DNA of 64,000 nucleotides, from positions 10,361,129 to 10,425,128 of the forward strand of contig CM029660.1 in assembly GCA_017311315.1 (NCBI GenBank), read 5' to 3'. The notes beneath the pieces are model-generated. The model searched no databases. It was not told the DNA's origin and saw nothing but the letters and a program-made list of their open reading frames with translations. Made by a program: the position numbers and the translations under genes. Shown here one piece after another: positions 33,922-46,417 of the stretch; the stretch's first letter is position 1, and the number at the start of each line of letters is the position of its first letter. The stretch comes from Dendrocalamus latiflorus. Taxonomy: Eukaryota > Streptophyta > Magnoliopsida > Poales > Poaceae.

Positions 33922-34989
33922 TAAGCAGCTCGACTAGCAACAGTATCTCCTGCCATCGGTGCCATTCATTTTTTTTGTGTTAGAATCAGTTTAGACCATT
34001 CGAACGTGTGTTTTTAGACCGTGAATACTGAATACTGAAGTTCTTCGCCTAGCCAAAACGATTTCTTGAATATCGTTGAGATGTGGAGCCATTTCGTAGG
34101 CAGGGCCCACGTATCATTGACTATGAGACTTTATGATTTTTTGAAATAATCTTTTTTATTAGAAAATACAAAATTATAACTGCGTTTTTATTTTTTTACA
34201 AACCCCCTGTAGCTGAACTATTAGGTGACTAGCCCCTATCGCCCAACGATAGATCGACACACAGAAAGTAGCAGTACTATTGGACGACAGGAATGCAGTC
34301 ACCTCTCTCCAAAAGAAAAGGAATACAGTTGCCCAACGGTCAGGCGACAGATTCTGTCACCCAACTGCTGGACGACAGCACCTCCACTTACCCAGCAGTT
34401 GGGCGACTGGAAACCAATGCATTTTTCCATATTATGAAAATTATTTAAAGTAGCAAACAACTACGAAAAATAATGAAAATTCACAGTGGTGTTGTTCAAC
34501 ATGTCAATGAGCTAGAAAAATATTTGAAGGCACTGTTCAAAGAAAAATTTCAGATTTTTAATTTAAATGGTAATAAAGGCTACTATTTACAAACATAGAC
34601 TAAATAAGGTATAAAAATTGTCATGTGCTGCTAAGATGTGACTAGGCCCCCAACAGTACTCCCCCCCCCCGGCACCCTCTCCCTTGTCACCATGGCCCAG
34701 TCTAGCTCCGCGTCCTCCTGTACGGCCCTGCTTAGTCCTCCTCCTGTACGGCCCTGCTTAGTCCTCCTCCTCTGCTCTAGGTGTCGAAGCCTTGGCCCCG
34801 ATAGGGAAAGACGGTCGGGAGCCTTGGTCTGACGAATTCCCAATGCCTAAGGGGTGGATAACACTGGTGGTTGTGTGGGTATTAGTGCACCTCCGAGCTA
34901 TAACTTGGAGAGAACCTCAGGGGGTGTGGGCTGAGATGGCAGGTCTGGGTCAGCAAAGTAGGCGTCCGTGTACATGTCGCCCGGTGAGG

Positions 34990-36101
34990 CCCCCAATCCC
35001 TCGGTACATCTTCGGCCCATAGGGAGTGCTGTCATCCAACAGGGGCCGTCCGAGGCTAAAGCGCTCGAACAACTACAGCTGCAGTAGGAGTGGACACCCC
35101 ACGAGGACCGAGTTCGGCCTCGACCCATGGTACAAGTCGCACAAGCCACGATAGGTGGCAGCAAGTGCAGTCGAACCTAAGATGTTTTGGGGGGCCTCTC
35201 CGTCGGCGATGGCCCTAGCGTAAGCGATGAGCCGTGCGTCGATGGTGTCATCGTGGCTACTGATGAATAGCACACAACCAAATGGCCACAGCAAGTAGGC
35301 CTCCAGGTGTCGCAACACCCGATTCTCGTCAGTGGTTGGGACCATCCACTCGACCTAAGTACAACCAAAAAAGTAAGTAAGACCATAGTATAAAATAGAG
35401 CGTAGCGGTTTGAATAGGAAGGGCATCGAACATGTATCCAGAACTACAAGAGCCACTGCAAGGATAGGCCATGCATCCGTTCTGATGGGAAGATGTCGTA
35501 CCCCTCTGCGGCCGTAGGTCGAAGCTCTTCGTGAAACCTGCCTAGTAGGTCCTCGCGCCAGCCGGCCAGGGCCTCTGGCGAGAAGGTAACACCTCCCGCG
35601 ATCAGGAGGCCTAGTAGCAGGGAGACGTCTTGTAGAGTAGGGGCTATCTCCCCGAATGGAAAGTGGAAAGTGTGCATCTCTGACCACCACCGGTCCATCA
35701 AAGCTGTCAGCAGGGAGCAATCGTATGGGAAGTATCGTGACCGCTCTAGCCCGGCCTGGACCTCTCCGTAGTCCCCGACCGCACCTGCTGCTGGACCATC
35801 CTTGTCTGTGGCCTGCACCATCCATGCCAGAGGTAGTAGATCGGCATTGCTAAGCATGTGAAGTAAAAAAATATCAATACGCGAGCTATGTATGATGAGA
35901 AGAGAGTGCTGCTGAGATGCAAACTGTCTGTCCAGCGTGGGTCTAGCCTCCAAGCCACTCGAGGTGTCCGCGTGCGGAGCACCCCCAACTCAGTCGCGTC
36001 GTTCGCGCCAGCAGGATATGGGACACGATGCGATGCAGGCGGTTGACGTACTCATCCAGTAGGCCAAAAGGCCAGTCCAATTCGTTAAGATCACGAGCCA
36101 T
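34990..36101 (-). pseudogene. Plant mobile domain (PMD / MAIN-like) protein, broken
   Basis: Minus-strand blocks: from ATG 36101 (LLDEYVNRLHRIVSHILLA), a frameshift near 36005-36015, then VLRTRTPRVAWRLDPRWTD to about 35935; after an intron, about 35845-35444 (DCSLLTALMDRWWSEMHTF, HFPFGE-APTLQDVSLLLGL); after a second intron, 35354 onwards (RHLEAYLLWPFGCVLF, DARLIAYARAIADGEA, ALAATYRGLCD, GCPLLLQL), an in-frame TAG at 35075-35073, then FERFSLGRPLLDD to about 34990. This is the PMD fold shared by plant MAIN/MAIL proteins and by coding regions of several transposon types. The frameshift and the stop (where relatives have Trp) make it a probable pseudogene, though introns look intact. Confidence 0.8.
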
Positions 36102-37200
36102 ACCTGCAAAACAACTTGAAGTTAGTATGTATGCACAAAAACATGGAATATAAAGTAGGATTAAATTTAACTTGTATACAACAAACAAAATAGTACTAGG
36201 CTAGCAGGACACTACTTATAATAGTAATGAAAAGGGGATAGTACCACAATAGTTACATAAACAGTACATTCAACGTATGATACATTTACTAAAGCGCACT
36301 CGTATCCACGGCACCGACAGTCTTCCAGAAAGCCCTTCCACACAACCGTGCGCATCAGGCCTCTTCATATCAGTTAATTTTCCCTCATAGAGTAATCCTT
36401 CCATTGCCCGTGGAAACATCCTTGTATTGTTTTTTCTTTCATTTCTTCAAATAAAAAGATGTTGTTTTAATTTATGGGGACATATAATATGCTACGCTAG
36501 GGTGCCTTACTAACAAACCTCCTCTCGATTACAGCTACTTACTGCATTTTAATTTATGGGAACATATTCGTTTTATCCCCTGGCCGGCCCATTAGTCTCA
36601 TTAGTCTTGGCCCATTACCGGCTCACACTCTCTCTTCCCCTTTACCTATCTGAACCCCTCTTTATTCGCACTGACACCACTCCCTTTTGCTTGCCTGAAT
36701 ACACATCGACTCTCTATCTGCTCTTACGTAAACCGACGCCGCAAACTTATGATATTCCTAGTTAATCATAAATGTTATCTACTAATGTTTTGCATTTTAA
36801 CATCACTACCAAAATTTTTCACAATACTCTAACATACCACGGGATCCTCACAGTTAAATATTCACAACTAAATAAATTAATTATGCGCGCACTTCTCCTC
36901 CCTTTTATTTTCCTTCTCCTCTCTTCTTGCTTTTCTTTCCAACCATCTAACCGAAATTATACTATTTTCCCTCTAACTATAATTTTCTATGGATGCTAGT
37001 TATACTACTCTTTACGCTAAGCAAACTATTTGCTTATTACAAAAATATTGGCTGAAAGATAAAAAAATTTATCTTGTAGATGAATCACTGCTCGCAGAAA
37101 TAGCGAACCTCCTCCTCCTGCTTCTCCCTCTTCTCCTTCTCCCTCTCCTCTTCTCTTTTTTTTCTTTCTTTCCTCTCTTCTCTTTGTTCTCGTGTTTGGC
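36102..37200. other. Noncoding part of the PMD element
   Basis: AT-rich sequence upstream of the PMD reading frame, probably its promoter and 5' UTR. A pyrimidine-rich tract with CTCCTT repeats lies at 37100-37190, just inside the right subterminal palindromes. No other gene is seen. Confidence 0.4.
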
Positions 37201-37382
37201 CGCCAGCCACTCAGGCGCTCGGCCGTGCTGTTTATATAACCCATCCAGTCGCTGAACGGTTAGGCGACTGGAGTGTTCTATCGCTGAACGGTTGGGCAAT
37301 AGTATTTATTGCCCAACCGTTCGACTTCTGTAAAAAATAAAAATGTAGGTATATTTTTGTATTTTTTAATAAAAAAGAATTA

Positions 37383-37924
37383 CTACATGAGTGCTAATAT
37401 ACTACACCCTCTAGTTCCTTTTATAACTCATTTTAGACTCGTGCACAGGCATTAAGGGAACAGATAAAATGACCATGCATGTTGCACTCCAATCATTCCC
37501 ATGTTCATCAACTTTCTCTCTCTCTTAAATGCAGTCAAAACTGAACTTTTTCTCCAACTCTCAGCTTGCAAATACATGGGGAAGTGGACACACGAGGAAA
37601 GATGGCTCGTTTATTGATGAGAATAGCATTCATTTAGCAAGAGCATGACGGGAACAAATGAAGGAAAGTGCTTAGAAGTTGTTGAATGACTTATTTGGAG
37701 AGGTATTGAAAAGGCTAAACGGCCTACAAAAGGAATCGGAGTGAGTTCAATACATATGCTGGGTCTTTCTAATGGTAGGATGGTTTTGGAATTTGGACAA
37801 GGATTTGTGAGGCGGTCGAGTCTCAGGGCTCGTTTTCGAATGCAAGAAAAAAAAAGAGAAAAACACATGAATCCACTAGCACGTACGCTGTAGTCCTACA
37901 TGAATAAAAAACAGAGATTGCTCA
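37383..37924. other. No supported gene
   Basis: Intergenic sequence. A minus-strand ORF at 37868-37611 has no recognised domain. Confidence 0.3.
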
Positions 37925-37927
37925 TAA

Positions 37928-38157
37928 GAGCGTCCGCAATGGTAATAGCTAGTACTAGCTATATAGTCAGCTGACGTGGAGGTGAGAGACAAAAGCAAAG
38001 ACTATTGTATACTGTTGGACCCACATGCTCCTCTCTCATGTTCTTGGACTACGTGAAATAGATCAGCTATTTGCTCGTCGCTAGTGACTACTCTCTCCTA
38101 CTTTTTTCTTGCCACATCAGATCTAGCTAACTAAATAGCCAGCTGTTGGAGACGCCC
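37928..38157. mobile_element. Tourist-like MITE with TAA target duplication
   Basis: A 230-bp element starting GAGCGTCCGCAATGGTAATAGCT and ending AGCCAGCTGTTGGAGACGCCC, imperfect inverted repeats, with TAA on both sides (37925-37927 and 38158-38160). No coding capacity. Confidence 0.8.
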
Positions 38158-38160
38158 TAA

Positions 38161-38490
38161 AAGGTGTTTTGAGTGCTTCATAACAATTTAAGACGGAAAT
38201 GCTTTTCGCAAGAGAAAGAAAAAGATAAATGCCTTTGCACTTCCTAAAAAAAAGCTCAGGAGAATTTTCATATTGCGTGAACTTGCTTTGGTATGACTAA
38301 ATTATTTAAGATAATGTCATCTTGGCTTGTTTACTTAAGTAATGTATCGTGACAGAGATCTTGTGTGGTAGCCTGGTAGGGAATATTCTCTCTTTCTACT
38401 TTCTTTTGGGCTCCTATCTGCAGAGATCATGTGGAGCTCGTAGGTCATGGCAGCCTTTGTCTCAAAGATTCCGTAAAATAGTCTCACAAG
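38161..38490. other. No supported gene
   Basis: Intergenic sequence without recognisable features. Confidence 0.3.
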
Positions 38491-38498
38491 TTTAGGTA

Positions 38499-39016
38499 GG
38501 GGCAGAAAATGGTAATAAACAATGCGTTTTATCTGATATTTATATCTAAGAGAATTTGAATGTGGTAAATAAATTTTGTATTAAAAAAATATGCGTATTT
38601 GTATTTAAAAATATTCGTATCCATATTTGAGGATATTCGTATTCGTATTCGAGACTATTCGATTTATATTTGATCCATTTTTGGAACTCGGAAAAAATCC
38701 AGAGGAATTTTGTGATTCAAAATTTGAATTTGGACGGTTTGAAACCGGTAACCGTTCCGGTAACCGGTCAAAAGCCGGTTAAAAACCGGCAAAACCGCTA
38801 AGAATTTATTCTACCGAGATTTGTTACAGAAGTTGTAGGAGGATATTCGTATTCGACCGAATTAAGTACATATTCGATTCGAATTCGTATCCGTTATGAC
38901 ATTCGATTCGTATTTGTATTCAATAATATTCTGATTCGTATTCGTATTTATTTTAAAAATATCAATTTATGTTCATATTTAAGACTATTCGATCATATCT
39001 GATCCGTTTTCAACCC
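38499..39016. mobile_element. Small non-autonomous hAT element
   Basis: 518 bp with inverted ends (left GGGGCAGAAAATGG; right ends CCGTTTTCAACCC) and an 8-bp flank TTTAGGTA at 38491-38498 matched by TATAGGTA at 39017-39024, one mismatch. The interior is full of TATTCGTATTCG words and an ACCGGTAACCGG stretch, as in other grass hAT derivatives. No transposase. Confidence 0.7.
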
Positions 39017-39024
39017 TATAGGTA

Positions 39025-39901
39025 GCTGTTAGAGTCCAAGATTGTCTTTGTTGTGCTGATAACAAGCACTGGAAGCTTTGAAGCTTGAAGGTCTCCTTTT
39101 TGGCTGCAAAATTAGGATCACTCTGAATCTGAATGGTAATATGCAATATTTGAATGTGATCCTTTTCATGGTTCTTTCAAGGTTGTACCTAAGGAGAACT
39201 CAATGAAAGCTTTCTAACACTAGTAAACTGAGTTTATGTGTTTACTGCATATGACTAATCACTTTCGGTCTGGTATAAATTGTTGAGCAAACTACTCGTA
39301 CTAAAACAGCCAAATAAGTAAAAAAAAAGAAAGAAGAGATTTCTCTAGTAGATTTGTTTTTTTTAACTTGAGGATCTTTAGTTGCCCAGTTTAATTATGC
39401 ACATGTTCGTAAGGACAAGTTGGAGAATCACAAATGCATAACATGGTAGCTAGCAGTCTGTGCATGTTGTAGATGTGGTCACACTGCCAAAATTCATGAT
39501 GCATGTGACGGAAAAACCAACCAGATGGCCCAAGAAATTATTGGGCGTCAAGACATACCACTTCACTGAAAGTGAAACATGAAATCGCCAATGCATTTAG
39601 ATCCTAGATATCAAGGCATGGAGTGGATCTCTTGGATTAATTTTGCGCAATTTTACTATGCAATTTCCATCTCAATATTAAAGATCTAACTCCACCAAAT
39701 AAATAACTACTTACAGGTTCTAAAAAAGATATTTACAGGGATTAAAAAAATCAGCGATAACCAATCGGTTACCGGTCCAAGCCGGAAAGAGGTGATTTTT
39801 GTACTAATTGTAGTGAAATCCTCTTGGTGTAGATGCTTACAGAAGACCAATCAAACACAAACTGTGAGGAAAATATATACTTTTGATATGACATATCATT
39901 T
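39025..39901. other. No supported gene
   Basis: AT-rich intergenic DNA. Nothing was recognised apart from a GGTTACCGGTCCAAGCCGG motif near 39765, which resembles the hAT interior. Confidence 0.3.
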
Positions 39902-40047
39902 TAAAATCACAAACAGCGCCGTAGTTTTCACGTAACAACTAACAACGACATTTATTCATCAGGAGCTTTCGCTATGAAAAAAATCTCCTACAGTGCCATA
40001 TTTCATCGTGTTTCAGTTCCTCTCTGTGGCTGGGAATCAGACGGAGC
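39902..40047. repeat. Dispersed duplicate, copy 1 (partner at 42554-42695)
   Basis: About 145 bp aligned with 42554-42695 in direct orientation, sharing AAAATCACAAACAGCGCCGT, CATTTATTCATCAGGAGCTT and CTGGGAATCAGA. Identity by eye is high with small indels. Confidence 0.8.
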
Positions 40048-41884
40048 GAGCAGGCACACATGGAAAACCAACCAACCAACCAAATGTTTATGAATGTTCA
40101 CGTTCTCACCTGACTGATCAATTCTGGCCGTTTTTAATTTTATGCATGATTCATGCAAGCAATGGTGGACCCATGTAGAGTGGGCCCACTGTACATGAGT
40201 AGAATTTTGCAGTGAACACCTCGACCATCGTCTAATTTATGTGCTAAACGGAGCCAGTGCTAAAACAAAAAGTCAAAAATTGGCGTATCACACCAGTTGC
40301 GCGAAAAAATTGGAATTGACCTAGCTTACATGATTTGTGTGTGTGTGTGTCACTCTTAACTCTGAAAATTGTTGGAAAATGACACAATCTAGTACCCAAG
40401 ATTAGAAAAGACATTAGATCCCCCCCTCCCAAAAAAAAAAAACATCTGATGGCGCCTGAAGAACTTACATTCATGTCGTGAATTACTGGAATATAAAGTG
40501 AATCACGAGCCTTTTCGGATGTCTTATTAATTTTCAAAAGAAAATTTGCTCGGTATGTATGATTTATTTAGATTTAGAGAAGACTCTTGAAGAATTGGTC
40601 TACGATCATGTAGAGTAGAGACACGGAAATTTTTATACAGGTTCGAGTCTTCTTTTGGGAGAATAATAACCCTATTTCCTATGTGGCTATTGCTTAGAGA
40701 ATTGATTACAATCGGGAAACAAAGTAATGCGAAAAGCTCTGCACTTCTTCCATTGTCTTCTGTCCTCAATCTCCATAGATCTCATCCCCTCTGATCCCCT
40801 CTTCTTCCCTCCGACATCAACCTTTATATAGTTGGTGAAGCGGCGGCCATTGTCCTATGCTAAAAGATACCTTAATGCTTTGGATGATAATCGTTCGATG
40901 GAAGTTACTGTCAGAGAGATGTGGTGGCCTGTTCGTCGTTCGAAGATTGTTGTCAGAGAGAGATCATGTGCAGTTATTAGGAATAAGTGCACGTTCTAAC
41001 TGTCTTGTCAGACGGATCTACGATAGTAGGTTGTCACAGATAAGTCAGTCGAAGATAGACTAGTCGCATGAAGAATCACGATCATGAGGTGGTCCTCAGT
41101 ACATCCAATATAAGGTTAACAAGTAGCCGGTCTTGGGCCACTTGTTAGTGCGACGCCAATATTGTTTTCCAACTTGCGAGCTCCTCAGTACGTGTACTGA
41201 AAATCTTCCCAACTGTACAAACCAAGGATAAGAAGACGGTGGCTACCGGCTGTACTGGGCCATATTGGTAGAAAAATACCGGCCCAAAAAGTTCTAAATT
41301 TAAATTGATGCACGGTAATTTTGAACGATAACTAGCTGAAAATTGGTTGTATTTAAATTTTGAGTTTAAATTTTATTTTCTGAAATTTGGTTGGTTTAAA
41401 AGTGGTAACTGCCAGTAACCGGTACTGGAGGGGTCCAATATTTACATGTTTTCAGTTTTTTGAATCCTTGGTACCAACAAAATACAACTATCCTCGGATC
41501 CTTAGACCGAGGACATAACCAAAATTCTAATCCCAAATTTGTAACACAGCCAATTTCATACTCCAACTAATTTTGCGATTAGAAAAATCCTGGTCAAGTG
41601 AGTTCAAATCTTGATGGGGGCTACAACATCCTGCCTTTGTCGTCTTTTTTCTTCTTTTTGCCATCCAAACAAAGCAGGAACTTGTAGGTTCTAGGTTGTA
41701 CCTAGGTGATTGTTATATCAACAAAAGTGCTACAGTACTACGAGTACAACAGTGATTTGCTACATTGTTTTTTTAGATTGGTTTGCTACATTGTTATAGC
41801 GCCTTCAGCCTTCTTTTGGGCTTGTGTTTAGACTTTGCCTTCTATTTCTATAGTAATTCATTGCTAAATGGTTTGTTTTTTAAG
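40048..41884. other. No supported gene; LTR-like remnants
   Basis: A stretch at about 40527-40650 (with 'ttttatacaggttcgagtc') resembles the transcribed part of grass retroelement LTRs. No coding region of note. A short (TG)n run is at 40338-40350. Confidence 0.35.
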
Positions 41885-42260
41885 ACAAGGTCTATAGGTA
41901 AATTGTAGCACAAACTGTACCAATTTTAGTTGTACCGGCCAAAATCGCATGTGACTATTTTTCTCTGCGTACTATTTCTCACGATCAAATCAGAATTCAA
42001 AAACCATAGTCATAAATCATAAACTCAGCCCAAAAGAATCATGGCTTTGGGTTATCACTTTCTGCTACAGTAACTAGCTTTTAAATTATACATCTTTTCA
42101 AGGCGAATCTATAGATAAATTGTAGTAGACACTGTACTGAGTTCAGCAGTACTGGCTAAAATCACATACAACTATTTCTCTCTGTGCATTATCTCTAATA
42201 AACAGTCAGAACTAAAAAAAACCATTATTGTAAACCAAAAGCTAAAATCACAGTAAAAAA
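41885..42260. repeat. Degenerate tandem duplication, about 215-bp period
   Basis: 41885-42085 and 42102-42260 share the ordered segments TCTATAG(G/A)TAAATTGTAG, ACTGTAC, GGC(C/T)AAAATC and ACTATTT(T/C)TCTCTG. It looks like an old local duplication in noncoding DNA. Confidence 0.6.
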
Positions 42261-42553
42261 AATCCACCCGCTATAGTGCCAATGTGTAGTGCTTAGACTA
42301 GTCTTGTACAGTTGTGCTTGTGCATTGCATGTTGATCTACTCCGATTAGCAAAGACAAAGACCGTACTTTTGCCTTCTGCGAGGCAGGGGATTCGATTCT
42401 TAGCTAGAAGGAACTTGATCCTCCTCTTTACAGTTGTGAATTACTTGGAACCGTAACGGTACAAATTAAGAACAGTAGATATAGGTGTTTTAGATATTGG
42501 CGCTGCCTCAAAAATATTATTTTGACTGCTAATTTTTTTATAAATATATTGTT

Positions 42554-42695
42554 GTAAAATCACAAACAGCGCCGTCGTTTTCAAGTAGCAACTACATTTA
42601 TTCATCAGGAGCTTTCGCCATAAAAAAAATCCCCTACAGTGCCATATATAATCATTTTTGAGCCCCTCGTTCTGGCTGGGAATCAGATGGAGCGT
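42554..42695. repeat. Dispersed duplicate, copy 2 (partner at 39902-40047)
   Basis: See copy 1. The two copies are 2.65 kb apart in the same orientation, which would fit paired ends of a decayed element or a segmental duplication. Confidence 0.8.
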
Positions 42696-43199
42696 GGGGA
42701 TATGTATTTGATAATTCGAATCTTTTGTGTATTTTAAAATAGTTATAGCTAGATCATACAATAACATCGACAACTATCATACCCATACATGCGAACAATA
42801 GGAGTACTAATATTATAACTGTAAATAGATCTTATGATCATTTTTTACATAATGGACCGATTGGCCAAATAGTATTATTTATAACAAAGCAGCGGAACAG
42901 TAAATAAATCAAAATGGTCTCCATTTCTTGTCATAGGCAATCAATTAGGACTAAACCTAGTCCTGAGCTTTGGCTTCTATATCATAGCCGATGGCATGCA
43001 TAAATCCATACACTGGGTCATCAACTTCGTAATCTAAAATCACATATTAAGCAATAATGACTACAAAAGTACTCATCAAGTTCTTATAGCAGAATGCATC
43101 TGTATATGTATCTACATATAAGGCTTATCCAAGTGAGGGTTTTATGTCTCTTTTAGCATAAAGTCAATTTGTCAAATATACTCGTTTAGTTAATTTTCA
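42696..43199. other. No supported gene
   Basis: AT-rich intergenic DNA with no recognised feature. Confidence 0.3.
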
Positions 43200-44420
43200 A
43201 ACATATGACTTAGCCCCATTCCCAAAACATTTCCATCCCAGGCTACGTTTTCAATGAGGGACCTAGTTGTTAGGGAGCCTAAGACCCTTCTCCAATCACT
43301 GGATAAATTTAGAAATAAAAATCACAGGATTTGGATTTAAATTGAGGAAATTATGGCCTTCCAAATTTTAAACCAAAATGAAATTCTCAAAATTCAAAAA
43401 TCTCTGATAGGTGGGGTCGGCTGGATTTTTTCCTTTTGAATTATTTTTCTTAAGAAAAGTCTTCGGTGGTTGACAGGTAGGGTCAACTAGGGTTTTTCTT
43501 TTCTTTTCTAATTATTTTCCTTAAGGAAATCTTTGAGGGGCTGATAGGTGGGGTCCAATGGATTTTACTTTGTTTTCTAATTAATTTCATTTGGAAATTC
43601 AGAGGGGCTGATAGGTGGGGTCATGGCTCACATAGACTTAGTCCACGAAGCTATGTCCCGAGGATGGGACCACCATGTCGGTGACAATGGTGCAAGGGCT
43701 GGCTTAAATAGGGGTGAGGAGGGAGAGAGTACGCGGGCACCATGAATGGCTTCGGCCTCAAGGGAGAGAGAGAGAGCGAGAGAGAGAGCAAGCTGAAAAT
43801 GCGACAATGTCGTGGTGACAAGACAAGGACGTGACACACAAGGCTCAACGCACAGGAGACTTCATTGCATCGTTGCACACAAACACACACGAGAGGATGA
43901 GCTCAGGCACGTTTGCAAAAGAGAGAAGTGAGGAGGAGGAAGCACATTAACGTGGTAACTGGTGGGACCGGCACCCACATGTTAGCGGCAGTGAGAGAGA
44001 GGGGGTGCGACTAGGCTGGCGAGTGCGCAGGTGTGAGAATGGGCTAGCGAGCGCGTGAGGAGTGGGCTAGCTCAGCTGGGCCATGGCGAGGGAAGAAAAT
44101 GGCGAGTGGGCTGGGCTGACGAGGTGGTTTCGACCCAAAAGGGAATGAGGAAATTAGATAAAATTTAAACTTAATTTCTAGTTTCCAAAATGATTTTGAA
44201 TTTCAAGAGGAATTTACGCACAAAATTTTTTGAAAAAAATTCATTAGCATCTATTTAACATTTCAAAATTTGAATTCACTTTTTTGAGCCAAGGAATTTA
44301 TTTAAAAAAATCTCAAACTCGAGCAAGGCTTTGGAAATTTTTTAAAAAAAATGCACCAAAATTTGTAGAAATTCATGAAAAATCAAGCAGCTTTATTTGG
44401 ATGCAAAATTGGTTGTTACA
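43200..44420 (-). repeat. Probable 3' LTR of the interrupted gypsy element (left limit not fixed)
   Basis: On the minus strand, pol is followed by a purine tract (44435-44421, ATGAGGGGTAGATTT) and then TGTAACAACC at 44420, the expected PPT to LTR transition. The body is AT-rich near 44160-44400 and contains repeated 'gacaggtggggtc' phrases at 43410-43620. The far end could not be defined, and no second copy of this LTR is seen at the gag end. Confidence 0.5.
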
Positions 44421-45816
44421 AAATCTACCCCTCATAAAAGGAATCTCATCCCTAAGATTCAGGCTGGTCAGCAAAGAGGTAGGGGAATTCCGCTTTGAGG
44501 GTTTCTTCAGGCTCCCAAGTAGCTTCTCTTTTAGTGTGGTTGCTCTGTAAAACTTTGCAGAAATGAATCACTCATCTGGCATTCTGCCATGTCAAGAATC
44601 CATATGGGGTACTCTCTATAGGTGAGGTTTGCATCGAGATCGATGGTCTCTAATGGGGTAAAATCTTCCAAAACTCAAAGGCATTTCTTCAATTGCAACA
44701 CATGGAAAATATTATGGATGTCGGCCATCTCTAACGGCAGGTCTAGCTGGTAAGCAACTTCTCCTCACTTAGTGGTGATTTGAAAGGTCCAATATACCAT
44801 GGTGCCAACATTGAAGGCTAGGTAAGTTCCTAGTGTTTCATGAAGACTATCCCAAAATCACAAGGTAAGTTGGGTTCCTCTATCTGATACAATTGTCTTT
44901 AGGAATCAATGTAGGTGAATTATGTGAAGTATGTATAGTTCGGCTAACTTATCTCCTTTATAAGTGGTCTTAACTGGGATGGAGTGGCCTAATTTGTTTA
45001 GCCTATCCACTATGACCTATATGGAATCATATCCTGTCTATGTCTTGGGCAAACCAGCGATAAAGTCCATACCTACTTCCTTCCATTTCCATTCTGGAAC
45101 TCTTAATGGTTGGAGTAATCATGTGGGTCGTTGGAGTTCAGCCTTAACTTGATGGCATACATCGCACATGGATACATATCCAAGCACCTCATTTATCATC
45201 CTAGGCCACAAGTATATTTCCTTCAGATCTTGGTACCTCCGAGGTGAATCGAATAGGCAGATTCGTGTGCTTCCTTGAGAATCAAGGTCTTGATATCCTG
45301 GTTGTTGGGCACAAATATACGTTTTCTGAACCACATGGGGCTTGACCTTTCTTTATATTCTCTTTGGTTTTTAAGACATCTTTGTCTAGTTCTTGAGCTA
45401 CTCTAATATGTGCTTCTAATGAAGGTTGAATATCCATCATGGTGATATAGCCTTCCTCTATGATTTCTAGGTTGAGTCATGTAAAATCCTTGCGAAGTTC
45501 TGGTTGGCAGTCTCTAACTAGGGTGGTGCTGCAAGAGGCTTTCCTACTTAAGGCATTTACTACCACATTGGCTTTTTTGGGCTGGTAGTGCATGTTGACA
45601 TCATAATCCTTGATCAATTCCAATAGTCTTCCTTGCCTTAGGTTTAAGTCTAACTGGGTTCAGATTCTTATGATCGATATAGATCACGTAGCGATTGCCA
45701 ATAAGGTAATGGCTCTATAACTTTAGGGCATGAACCACTGATGCTAACTCTAAATCATGAATTGGATAATTCTTTTCGTGTGGCTTAGCTGCTTGAAAGC
45801 ACAAGCTACTACCTTA
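44421..45816 (-). pseudogene. Gypsy pol, 3' half: RNase H end, integrase, downstream pol
   Basis: On the minus strand: the RNase H end (45816-45560), with YPIHDLELASVVHALK, SHYLIGNRYVIYIDHK and a KDYD-N-HYQPKKANVVVNALSRK segment; then the integrase zinc-binding region (about 45340-45119), with RRYQDLKEIYLWPRM and MCDVCHQVKAELQRP; then less clear pol and 3' sequence to 44421. Several frameshifts and stops, among them a TAG just after HALKL. This is the missing half of the element whose gag-RT part lies at 55430-57599. Confidence 0.8.
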
Positions 45817-46417
45817 CCTTCTATAAGATCGAGGGGGCTGACTAGAGGGGGGTGAATCGATGCTTTTAAAATTTCTTCTAGGTTATAACCAAATTTATAA
45901 TATGGATGCATAAATCAATTCGGTTGAATACAAATAGGCCTAAATCGACTACGTTCACCTAAGTGCCCCAACACCCTAAGTCTATATCAAGGTTTGCAAT
46001 CCTAGAAAGATAAGCAATCAATTTAATTCTATGAATGTAAATTGATTGAATGTAAATTGACCACAAGAAAATAAATCACATTGGCATGGTTCCTTTTTAC
46101 CGTGGTGTTCAGAGACTTGCCAGTCTCCCCTAATCCACATTGAAGTAAGCCCAAATGAATTAGACTGGCTCCACGTATTAAGCCAAACATCTCAATTCAC
46201 TAAGGTTGCTCTTCTGTAACATCCTGAAAATATGAACTTAGGAAATGTGATGCCCTTAAATTGTTTTGAAATGTATTTTGTCAATATTTGGAGGTTTTAT
46301 GGATTTTCCTTGGTTTTGTGATTGAGGTTCCAACAAATTAAAAGTGAAATATGAAAAATGGAACAAATAAAAAGAGCACTGGGCCAAATCTCGGCTAAGC
46401 CCAGCCGGCCCTTTTTC

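Larger units (their letters stand above)
34142..37382. mobile_element. TIR element with subterminal palindromes, carrying a PMD gene
   Basis: The AT-rich ends are inverted copies of about 60 bp (left ATAATCTTTTTTATTAGAAAATACAAAA; right, reversed, ATTCTTTTTTATTAAAAAATACAAAA). Inside each end are several GCCCAACxGTTGGGCGAC-type palindromes (34230-34410 and 37243-37325). Both features match the foldback at 8.35-8.98 kb, defining one family. The 3.2-kb body holds a plant mobile domain gene on the minus strand. No DDE transposase was found. Target duplications could not be fixed. A Mutator-like superfamily is suggested only by the 9-bp repeat of the related hairpin. Confidence 0.65.
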
